From NCBI RefSeq assembly GCF_000237925.1, contig NW_017386029.1, positions 496,001-560,000 on the forward strand: DNA of 64,000 nt. Reading direction: 5' to 3'. Below are positions 55,640-64,000 of the stretch, one piece after another (the first letter of the stretch is position 1; the number at the start of each line of letters is the position of its first letter). The notes below the pieces were generated by a model. It searched no databases, was not told the DNA's origin, and was given only the letters and a program-made list of their open reading frames with translations. This stretch comes from Schistosoma mansoni. Lineage: Eukaryota; Platyhelminthes; Trematoda; Strigeidida; Schistosomatidae. Both the position numbers and the translations under genes were made by a program.

Positions 55640-56250
55640 ACACTGGGCTTGTAAAATTTTCTAGTGTCTTTGTAATATGCCTGTCTTGTAAGGCAAGAAA
55701 AACGAGTACATATCAAGTGCAAATGTATCAGTAAGTAATTTAAAAACAGTGATCGAATCGCTTCTGGTTCTTCTAATTGACAAGAGAAGCAGATCTAGTC
55801 TAATCAGTCGAGAATCATACGGGAGCTTCGAGATTCTGGCAATCACTTTAGTTGAGGTTTTCTGAACCTCATCCAACAGCTCACTGTCTCCTTTTAGGCA
55901 GGCGCTATTCGCTTGTATGCAATGCTGTTGTTTCGGATGGACGGATACCGTATGGAGAGTCAAAAAAGATTTGGTATTGACATGGCTAAGGGTCTTAAAT
56001 ATTGACCAAAGGGTCCTGAAACCTTTGGCGAATATCTTACAGCAGTGTGTAGTAGTTTTTAAATCTTGTCTGTCGATGACTTTAAGTCATTGTGTATCTG
56101 GACAACGGGTAGCGTACTGTTATTCACCATGCATGTATCTGTACCTTGGTGACCGAGATGCATCATAATACACTTGGAATCATTTATCATAAACGGCCAA
56201 ATTTTAAATCATCCAGATGATTTTTCCAGGTCATTTTGAAGCTCTATATT
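55640..56250 (-). mobile_element. CR1-like LINE, reverse-transcriptase C-terminal part
   Basis: On the minus strand it parallels the end of the element at 61810-62330: H-L-G-H, then LKTTTHCCKIFAKGFRTLW, then CIQANSACLKGDSELLDEV and ISKLPYDSRLIRLDLLLLS. The last 100 codons are open (to 55661); upstream parts are shifted. Truncated on both sides. Confidence 0.75.
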
Positions 56251-56509
56251 ATTACATTTACTTTTTATCGCTTTCCATATGTAGCGGTAAATAAATCCCC
56301 AAAATCAGTAGCTCTGTAAGTCTTTGACACTTGATGCCGATAGCGTTAGTCTTAATGGATTCACCTACTGTGGGCGCTTGATCATGCATCCGCACCAGAT
56401 GACGAGTGAGTACGCCATGCTCAACATCTAAAACCACCAGCCAGCTTAGATTGGACACTTCTCGATACATTGATAGCCTAGCAAATATATCTTCCAACCT
56501 CTTTGCTTC

Positions 56510-56870
56510 TGACTTGTGGTTTTACTGGGTTGGCACGTTTTGATTGTAGGTAGTCTACACCTACCAACATGGCTCAGTCCACTTTCACTGACTTCATGGA
56601 TTTGTGCCACGTTTTGTTCTGGCCACACCTAGCTTTCTTCGAACCTACTCCTTTTTCTCTTTCCAAATCTATTTCACTGGATTATACCCCTTGAACAACA
56701 TCTTCAAACCCTAATCTTTCGGATTACTGTTTAAACTCTTACTACCTCTACCACTGTGGGATTTGAATCAGCAACTGCATCGCTGTGCTAATATGGTATG
56801 GCAACTTGAACTGATGTACGTACGCACGAAGTTCCACTTTGTTACTGACTGATATATTTTTCCGTTGTCT
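56510..56870. mobile_element. SR3/Perere-3-like LINE, 5'-inverted copy
   Basis: The minus strand of 56628-56545 encodes PEQNVAQIHEVSESGLSHVG, the C-terminal region of the SR3-like ORF. Immediately beside it the plus strand from about 56640 carries the same element's 3' UTR to GTTACTGACTGATA at about 56862. Such an inverted 5' piece joined to a forward 3' piece fits twin priming during LINE insertion. Confidence 0.6.
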
Positions 56871-57359
56871 CAAGTTCAGCTTTGATGATTGTATGGTTAG
56901 GGCTAATACTACCAGATAATACTCGCGGGATGAGAAACGATCAAGTCATCCTAAGGCAAACAGTTCCGGCACACAAATCGAATACGGTGACTAGCGAACA
57001 ACACTTCAACACATGGTCGCCAACATAAGGTGATGAACTGTAGAAAAACCTGATATTCAAAGTAAAACAAACATAATAGAACGAATATGTGTAACAAACA
57101 TAACTTTTAGGCATACATACATTTAGCGATTTAAAAGCAATCGCTACTAATCAGAAATTAAACGTCAAAAAAATAACTGAAATATAAAAATGGCATAAAA
57201 ACTGCGTATGATCCTTTTGGAAGTTTTTTATGATTAATGATGGGAAATCCTCAAAATGCACACTTTATTCATTTGTCCTTCTTGATCTCTTCAGCTGCGC
57301 ATCCCTTTGAGTGTTGGCTTCTAGTTTTGATTATATGAATATCTTGTTGTATTTTTGTT

Positions 57360-57490
57360 CTTTACGTCTTCACTTTACTACCTCTACCACTATGGGATTT
57401 GAATTGGCAACTGCATCTCTGTGCTAATGTGGTATGACAACTCGAACTGATGTAGTACGTACGAATTTCTACGTTGTGACTAACTGACTG
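57360..57490 (+). mobile_element. SR3/Perere-3-like LINE 3' UTR tail
   Basis: Near-repeat of 56740-56862 (CTACCTCTACCACT, GGGATTTGAAT, GCAACTGCATC, CTGTGCTAAT), ending TGACTAACTGACTGA. Confidence 0.7.
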
Positions 57491-57639
57491 AAACTAATTG
57501 GCTACAAATCTTTCGCTCTGTTCCCTACTATTTATGGCGCAGTTGTGTTTAAAGGGTTATTTTTTATTCGGGGTACATTGTAGTGTGGTAATCTATGTGT
57601 ATAAACTGATGAGAACTTGTCTGGACATCGATCAACGTC

Positions 57640-57790
57640 GCATTTTATCACCACCACCACCACCACCACATTATTTCGATCTATTTTATTATTTTAATTT
57701 CATCGTGCTAATATAATGTGACTTGGACCAAAACACATTTATGCTAGGCTGTACGTTGATGATGTCTGTCTGTCTTTGTTCAGCTATCCT
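57640..57790 (+). mobile_element. (CAC)n run and a third SR3-like 3' tail
   Basis: CACCACCACC run at about 57650-57670, then CGTGCTAATATAATGTGACT...TGGACC, matching the 3' UTR end of 24790-24850, and a (TCTG)n-like tail. Confidence 0.5.
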
Positions 57791-57799
57791 CTTTTGAAG

Positions 57800-59190
57800 T
57801 GTACTGCACGGAATATCTCTGCATCACTTGAATATTATTATTAGTCGATGTATGTATACTTTGGAAGTATTTGGTCATATTTGTTTTGATAGAAATTAGT
57901 CGTTTATCATGAAATTGTCAACTAAGCAATGGTGATATTAATTATAGAGTACTAATATGATGGAGCTAACTAATCAGTCTCCATAAAGTTACTAACACTC
58001 ACCATCATTTTAGGTAGATGAATAGGTATCGCTGACTACATCAAGCGGTCAGTCAAATGTAACGAAGAACCTGGTACATATGCACGTCGATTAAAGTTAC
58101 TATACCCCATAAACGCAGTGAGATGAAATCGTCAGGGCAAGTCCCATATCAGTAGTGGTATCGACTGTATTAATGACAATGGAAAAGATTAGGGATTGAA
58201 TATACGATTCGAGAAGGAAATATAAATTGATGAAATAAACAGATTATGGATTTAGAAACCTGAGATTTGAGGAAACGATTTCGAGTCATATTGCACAAAT
58301 TCTAACAGTTAGTTACATCAACCAAATGGTCTGCCATTATCTGCATGACTCGCTCTACTAGCAGCTCTATTTGGGCTGCTAATTGATTAAGTGGCTCACT
58401 TTGGGTATATTCCAGTGTTTTGCTGTTCCGTCGGAGTGAAGAATGAAACTCTATATTTCTATACTCTAAATGTGGTCAGATAGAACTGTCAAAGATTAGT
58501 TTGGAAGTTCTACCGTCAAACTGATTTAAAGTGCTCTCCAACCTTACCAGTGAAAAATTTGCCTGAAAGGCATTTTAGTTGCTGTTAACTTCAGGCTGTG
58601 GTGCTATTGGTTCTAACCACACGACACTCGAAGCTGAACATATGATAACTAAGAAAATCCATATCCAACATTTAACATGAGGAGGTTCTGGACTTTGGTT
58701 TCCATATAGTTGTCAATAACGAGGATGTACCAGCCCAAGACAGACCGAACGTCCGGGAAGCAAAGATACGAGATTTTATACAATTAAAATCCTCAGTACA
58801 TTGGACGATAAAACCATTGTCCCCAATTGAAACGGCTTGATATATATTTCGAAGTATGTTCATAGGAGTTCCTGTGTCGTGAACGAGAACCGAGGTAGGG
58901 AAAACCAATTTATTGTTTAATGTAAAATTGCAGAGTCCTTTACTAAAATGTGGAAACCATACATCCGGTATCTGATTTAAAATTCCCCTATCAATTGTCA
59001 CGAAATTCACCGTCCCTTCATTGTTGTTACAAATACTCTCTGTTCTCGATTTCTTCAATTCGATCTTCTCAATCTTTTGCTGCCGTGCATAAGTAGCATA
59101 CATCACACTCTTCCTCCTTTAACGATCGCTTTTGCTGCTGTTCTGCTCGCTGCGCCGCTCCCTTCTTTGCCGCAGTCTATGTCATGCACA
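57800..59190. other. Mostly unassigned; possible retroelement coding relic at 58672-59106 (-)
   Basis: A minus-strand frame of 144 residues at 58672-59106 is open but matches no family I can name. A mild resemblance to retroelement protein sequence was noted. The rest of the stretch shows nothing. Confidence 0.2.
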
Positions 59191-59191
59191 C

Positions 59192-59291
59192 CGTCAGGAT
59201 GTCGAGGATCCGTCCATAGATTACCAACACCCTGTATATCAACTACAATCAGACGATGACCACTTCGTTCAAAGGTGAAGTGACTAAAAGC
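59192..59291 (-). CDS. EEF2K: Eukaryotic elongation factor 2 kinase, single exon
   Basis: The minus strand reads AFSHFTFERSGHRLIVVDIQ then GVGNLWTDP. In human eEF2K this stretch reads AFSHFTFERSGHQLIVVDIQ then GVGDLYTDP; it is the alpha-kinase core strand with the catalytic D-x-Q motif. A good acceptor (TTCCTTAG) precedes it. The donor is probably at 59191 (G|GTGTGC), after which homology stops. eEF2K is a calmodulin-dependent cytosolic kinase that slows translation by phosphorylating eEF2. No other eEF2K exon was recognised here. Either the introns are long and filled with LINEs, or this is a captured or orphan exon. The codons keep every conserved residue, which argues for a working exon. 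Confidence 0.75.
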
Positions 59292-59439
59292 CTAAGGAAT
59301 ACATGCAAAATATGTGGACATGAGGAAAAAATTATTTGCAAAAACATTTTATGATTATTAAAACACGGTCATATGCAGAATTGTGCACCGAAATGATAAT
59401 TAGATTAGTTGTTTATATTTTAACATGATACTAAACTGT

Positions 59440-59942
59440 AGATTTATTCATTCAAGTGAGAAATAAGCTTGAGAACTGTGTTCAAACCGCAAGCCTCTGT
59501 TTAAATGGTGACTCGGATATCCTGGAAAAAGTACAAAGGACAGCTACCCGTGCAATTCCAGAACACCTGGGTATACCATACAAATGGCGACTTGAGAAGC
59601 TAGACATATTTGTTCTGTCCGATAACAGATTAGGAAGTGATCTGATTTTTATGTATAGAATACTAAGAAATGATTTCGGACCTAATATATTCTTTCTTTA
59701 TCTTCTCACTAGATCGAGACATCTCAGAGGACAGAGCGGGCGAATAGAAAAGCCAAGAATGAACAAAATACTGGTGGCGTGCAGGTTTTCACACCGAGTA
59801 ATCAATTCTTGGAACCTGTTACCCGAAGTAGTAGTGTCCACACCCTTAATTAGCTTATTCAATAGAAGACTAGACACTCACAGAAGCACACTAAAAAAGA
59901 GTAACATAGGCCGTATGCCTTCTGTCCTTACTACACAAATCT
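59440..59942 (+). mobile_element. CR1-like LINE, 3' coding end
   Basis: The plus strand encodes about 160 residues, CVQTASLCLNGDSDILEKVQ to SHRVINSWNLLPEVVVSTP and LFNRRLDTHR, equivalent to the tail of the element that follows. It is open throughout but truncated at its 5' side and belongs to a different subfamily. It runs directly into the next CR1-like copy. Confidence 0.8.
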
Positions 59943-62560
59943 GATAGAGTTAGAAGTCGCAAGGAAGGAGGCATAATATTATATGTTAGGGACCACTTCC
60001 GCATTAACTCGATCATATTGGAGGCGCATGTAAGTGGTACGTGTGAGGTAGTATATTGTACAATTAGGTCTAGAAACGGGTTAGTGACCATAGGAGGAAT
60101 ATATCGTAGTCCGTGTTGTCTCGCTGACGACTTTATCTTAAGACACGTCTGTTATTGGAGTAAGGCAGAATGTTGTCTCATCGTTGGGGACTTCAACGCA
60201 CCCCATATCAACTGGATAGAGCTCACAGCTCCAGGTGGGGTTTCGATAGCGTCCTTCTACCATCAATTATTCAATATGCACTTGTACATTGTATCGTAAA
60301 GCCGACACATACTGACTTGGAACACAATCCGTCATTGATAGACCTTGTCCTCATACACTACTGTGAAGATGTCGTCGACATTCAACACCTCCCCCCACTG
60401 GTGCATAGTGACCATGTCGTACTTTTCTTTAAGTTCCGGATACATGGTATAGAATTTGCATCTGCTCCACCCCGTCCTAATATCTGGAGAGCTAATTTTC
60501 CGGCAATCAGGGACTATGCTATCTCGATTGACTGGTCGGTCGATGCTGATGGATCGATTGATGATGCATGGAATAAGTTTAAGTCTACGTTCGAATCCGT
60601 AATTCGACCATTTATCCCATGGCCAGCGCGTAAGCTATCACATCGCCCTCCATGGATTAATAAGGAAACCCGGAAGCTGTTGAAGCGTAGGAAACAATTC
60701 TGGGACTTATTCTTGTCAACAGGTCAAGCATCATTTAAGTGCGAATATAAAAAAAACCCGGACTATTAGTAAAAAGACCATAGCTAAATCCCGTACCGCT
60801 TACGAACGACAGTTGGCACACGATAGCCGTCACTGTCCGAAGCGACTGTTTTCGTACGTTAAAAGGCGGACAAAACGTAGTGATGGTATCCCCCCGTTAC
60901 TGTTAAACGAAAATTCAGATTTATTTGCTGAATCTGATCTAGCAAAAGCTGGGACATTAGCAAACTATTTCAGTGAAGTCTACCCTGCGTCTTGTGTTAC
61001 AACTACTTGTCCCATTGACAATGAGATACCAGCCATAGGACCTATACACGTGACCGAGGATATTGTTCTTCCTTTGATAACTAACCTCAAACCTTGTAAG
61101 ATACCGGGCCCCGATGGGTTACATCCACGTTTGCTGTCATCGCTTGCGGACATTATCTCAAGACCGCTCATGACGCTCTTCAACATGTCCCTTTCACGCG
61201 CTCAACTACCTAGAGACTGGAAAGACGCCATAGTTAGTCCTATATTTAAGGATGGTCAGAGACGGATAGTATCTAATTACCGGCCTGTTAGCCTGACCAG
61301 TATAGTAGTTAAGTTACTTGAAAAATTAATTCGGGCTAAGCTACCGAGTCACATAGACTCATATAATCTGTTAACTCCCGAGCAACATGGGTTTCGTAAC
61401 AAGCGTTCATGCGTAACTAACTTACTCATTGCGAGAGAGGATTGGACAGCTGCCCTAGACAACGGCCTGTCTGTCGACGTGGTATTCATAGATTTTAGCA
61501 AAGCGTTTGACAAGGTTTCACACCTGAGTCTTATGCAGAAGCTCTCGAGCTTTGGAATAACAGGTGCTATACAGGAATGGATAGGAAGCTTCTTATGTGA
61601 CCGCAGACAGAGAGTGAGGGTCAATAGAACTCTATCCAAGTGGAAACCGGTCAAAAGTGGTGTACCCCAAGGCACCATCTTAGGCCCTTTACTTTTCCTT
61701 CTGTATGTTAATGAACTACCTTTATTACTTAAGTCGTCGACATTATTGTTTGCGGATGATGTTAAAAACTGGAGAACAATAAGAAGTGAGACTGATCGTT
61801 ATCATCTGCAAGCAGATTTAGACGAATTAGTTAGATGGGCTCATGATTGGGGCCTGGAAGTTAATTCCAGGAAGAGCGTGTTCATGCACATTGGGCACGA
61901 TATTAGTTACCATTATACCATTAATGGTACATCTCTGCCACACGTTCAAGAGCACAAAGACTTAGGAGTAATTATAAGTCACGACTTAAAAACTACTACG
62001 CACTGCAATGCGGTTGCTTCCAAAGGCTATCGCGCGCTATGGCCGCTTCGCAGAGCATTTAAATGCTTCGACGAGGATATGTTTCGAATTTTATATCCCA
62101 CCTATGTAAGGCCACACTTAGAATACTGTATCCAAGCAGCTAGCCCTTGTCTGATAAAGGATACTAAATCGCTTGAGCGTGTCCAGCGTGTAGGGACAAA
62201 ATTAGTAAAGGGTCTTTCTAAACTCCCTTACGATGAGCGTTTGAAACGTCTAAACCTTTTCCCCTTATCTTATTGTAGGACACGAGGTGACGTTACACTG
62301 GCATTTCGTATCTTTAAATATGATTTGGGTGTTAATATGTCCTATTTTTTGCTCCCTCTAGCACTAATATTCCCTGAGGTCATAGCAAGAAGGTTCAGAA
62401 ACCGCGATCTAATAAACTGAAGGTGGGGTCCCGTTTTTCTCATCGAGTGGTCAATGACTAGAACGCATTACCAGAACAAGTGGTATCAGCACCATCAGTG
62501 AACATTTTCAAGAAGAAGCTGAACCTTCACTGGAAGCAAATCTGTCAGGATTAACACAGG
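59943..62560 (+). mobile_element. CR1-like LINE, mid-endonuclease to C-terminus, nearly intact
   Basis: Starts in the endonuclease (DRVRSRKEGGIILYVRDHF) and continues with VGDFNAPHINW (about 60180) and S-D-H-V-V (about 60400). The reverse transcriptase ORF at 60813-62420 contains CKIPGPDGLHP, YRPVSLTS, GFRNKRSC, FIDFSKAFDKVSH, SGVPQGTILGPLLFLLYVNE and the catalytic FADD. Defects seen: a frame change at about 60270-60300, another at the A8 run at 60750-60757, a third at about 62400, and one stop in the last 50 codons (TAG where relatives have Trp). All else reads through to QICQD. A low-age copy, truncated at 59943. SR1 is the known schistosome CR1-clade element; I do not assign a name. Confidence 0.9.
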
Positions 62561-62700
62561 TTCATCAACCTACTATCCTCATAACTGAAGACTGAAGAAT
62601 GAATCTGAAACATCCACTTCGGTCATTTAATATTGAAAGTTTGTAGGTCGGGACGAATTACGAATGTGTCGCGAAAATTTTGTCGGTTTCCGCTCGAACT

Positions 62701-63143
62701 ATGGAAGGAATTCCTTCTGAATCAACGCCAGTGGATCTATTTCCACAGGCCCTCCCTAAAATACCTTCAAATGCATCTTGTCTGAGATATCCAAGAAAGC
62801 TGTCGGTGAGAGAAATAAAAATCCAACGATCCGAGGACGGCAACAAATATGCAGCAATTACAAGACATTCCCGTGCTAAGGTGTGAGAAATTCCACTTTT
62901 TTAAAGTCATATTTGCCAGACCTGTTTCTTCGCACTTTTCTATTTCGGGTTTCAGTGATTATGAGTTTTAATAACTCAGGCACGAAACTGCAATTTGATC
63001 AGACGCTTAAGCATTCTCTGTTGCCAATTTTCAGCAACGCTTGTATCGTCAAAGACTAACTGTACGCACCCAACTTCCCGATACCATGGGGACTGGATTT
63101 TCTAGTTCCGCAACGAATATGTTAGCTAAATTAGAACTTAAAA
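62701..63143 (+). CDS. Possible first exons of an unidentified gene
   Basis: Exon 62701-62880 begins ATG and reads MEGIPSESTPVDLFPQALPK, then KLSVREIKIQRSEDGNKYAA. It ends AAG|GTGTGAG. It can join in phase 0 to 63035-63143 (acceptor CCAATTTTCAG), reading QRLYRQRLTVRTQLPDTMGT and ATNMLAKLELK. The joined peptide is basic and hydrophilic with plausible codon use. The family is not recognised. The opposite strand of the first exon is also open (62658-62846), so the call is uncertain. Confidence 0.35.
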
Positions 63144-63149
63144 GTGGGT

Positions 63150-64000
63150 CGTTTGTTATTCTATCAATCTGTCCACATTATACTCTGTTGAGGGCAGAGA
63201 TGATAATTTACTGTCCACTTCATACGGCAATCGTGAAGACTGTACCTCGGAACTATTTTCTGATATTTCTCGACAGTAAAATATCAAAGGTTATGAGTTT
63301 ACTCCTTCGCAGCTCTCACTAACGGTTACGAGTGGTGTAAATATTGTGAACTACTCGCGCTACATATCAGTGCTCATAAATTATGGATCAACACAATTTA
63401 TTACAAAGAGATTTATTGTACACCACTTCAAATCCCTACATCGTTCCGTTTCTATACACCGAAATATTTATTTTGATCTATCCAAGTAACTCAATAGGCT
63501 GTCCCTACCGACATTTATATTTACCAAACTAATGGTTACGGGGGCTGTCGCCTAATGTAATATTTGATGCTATTATTTTGAAACCGTTTATAGCATTTAG
63601 AAATTACGACATCTAACTCCAGCAGCTTAATGTAGATCAGACAACAGGCAAGCTTAGCCAAAACCATGGGAAGTCTTATCAATACTTGTATCTCAGAGGC
63701 CTATATTCAACATTCAAGTAAAGTACTGTTAACTAGTTTCCCATCAGTTGGTTCGAAAATCACGTTGTATGTAATATCCAGTCAGAATAAGAGATAAGTG
63801 TTTTGACATGCAACGTGTTTGCGTTATCTTCACCCTCCCTTCAACAGATTAAAGCGCAAATACAATTGTTACCAACTCATTCTCGATAAAGTGTGTTCAA
63901 CAGGTGTTACGGTACTTGCTGGCAACTTAAATGTATGGGTTGAATGTATAAGCACAGAGGATAGTATTTTTGGTGATCGGAGACCAAATAACGGAGCTTG
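63150..64000. other. Unassigned window end
   Basis: No exon, repeat or RNA gene recognised. Confidence 0.3.

Noticed and set aside
58672-59106. 144-residue minus-strand frame downstream of the eEF2K exon, considered as its next exon
   Set aside because: It has none of the eEF2K motifs that should follow, and its beginning overlaps a frame closed to the exon; at best a retroelement relic.
1-64000. CRISPR arrays, bacterial operons, ribosomal RNA genes
   Set aside because: None seen; the window is eukaryotic and its repeats lack regular spacers.

Overview
This window looks like genomic DNA of a flatworm of the genus Schistosoma or a close relative. The signs are an AT-rich sequence with long introns, a 40-bp intron near the 5' end of a gene (a known schistosome habit), and many schistosome-type retroelements: RTE-clade LINEs ending in (TTAC)n/(GTAA)n, an SR3/Perere-3-like LINE, CR1-like LINEs, and tRNA-related SINE-like repeats that carry hammerhead ribozymes. 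The species cannot be fixed from the sequence alone.

Host genes are few and widely spaced. At 3000-4923 (+) is a two-exon gene for the centrosomal/basal-body protein CEP20 (FOPNL, FOR20). At 40875-47893 (-) is a complete six-exon importin-alpha gene of the KPNA3/KPNA4 (alpha-3) class, encoding 537 residues with both NLS-binding surfaces intact. At 18590-24074 (-) are the last two exons of an unidentified helical protein. At 59192-59291 (-) is one well-conserved exon of eukaryotic elongation factor 2 kinase with no partner exons recognised nearby. Weaker exon candidates lie at 12083-12332 (+) and 62701-63143 (+).

The rest is mostly transposable elements. From 3.7 to 37 kb the introns and intergenic DNA hold about sixteen copies of a tRNA-derived SINE (here 'family A'), two tandem clusters of a second family ('family B', 342-bp period), two sites of a classic schistosome hammerhead satellite/SINE (Sm-alpha-like, 'family C'), and a 0.7-kb foldback with a hammerhead-like motif in each arm, resembling ends of Penelope-like elements. 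From 48 to 54 kb, directly upstream of the importin-alpha start codon, lies a nested block of RTE LINEs: one copy with an inverted 5' end, one long degenerate copy, and one internally deleted copy with a perfect 17-bp target duplication. From 54 to 62.6 kb are SR3/Perere-3-like and CR1-like LINEs, the last nearly whole from mid-endonuclease to its 3' end. The 3.1-kb intron 3 of importin-alpha holds a Penelope-like endonuclease fragment and a broken Gypsy-type LTR retrotransposon fossil; a solo-LTR candidate lies at 18092-18414.

The recurring theme is self-cleaving RNA. At least four unrelated repeat classes carry recognisable hammerhead cores, and several copies keep the conserved core plus matching stems I and II. 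Hammerheads in schistosome repeats and in Penelope-like elements are already known. What is notable is their density here, the palindromic loopless stem III shared by several families, and an intact-looking copy lying sense inside a host intron.
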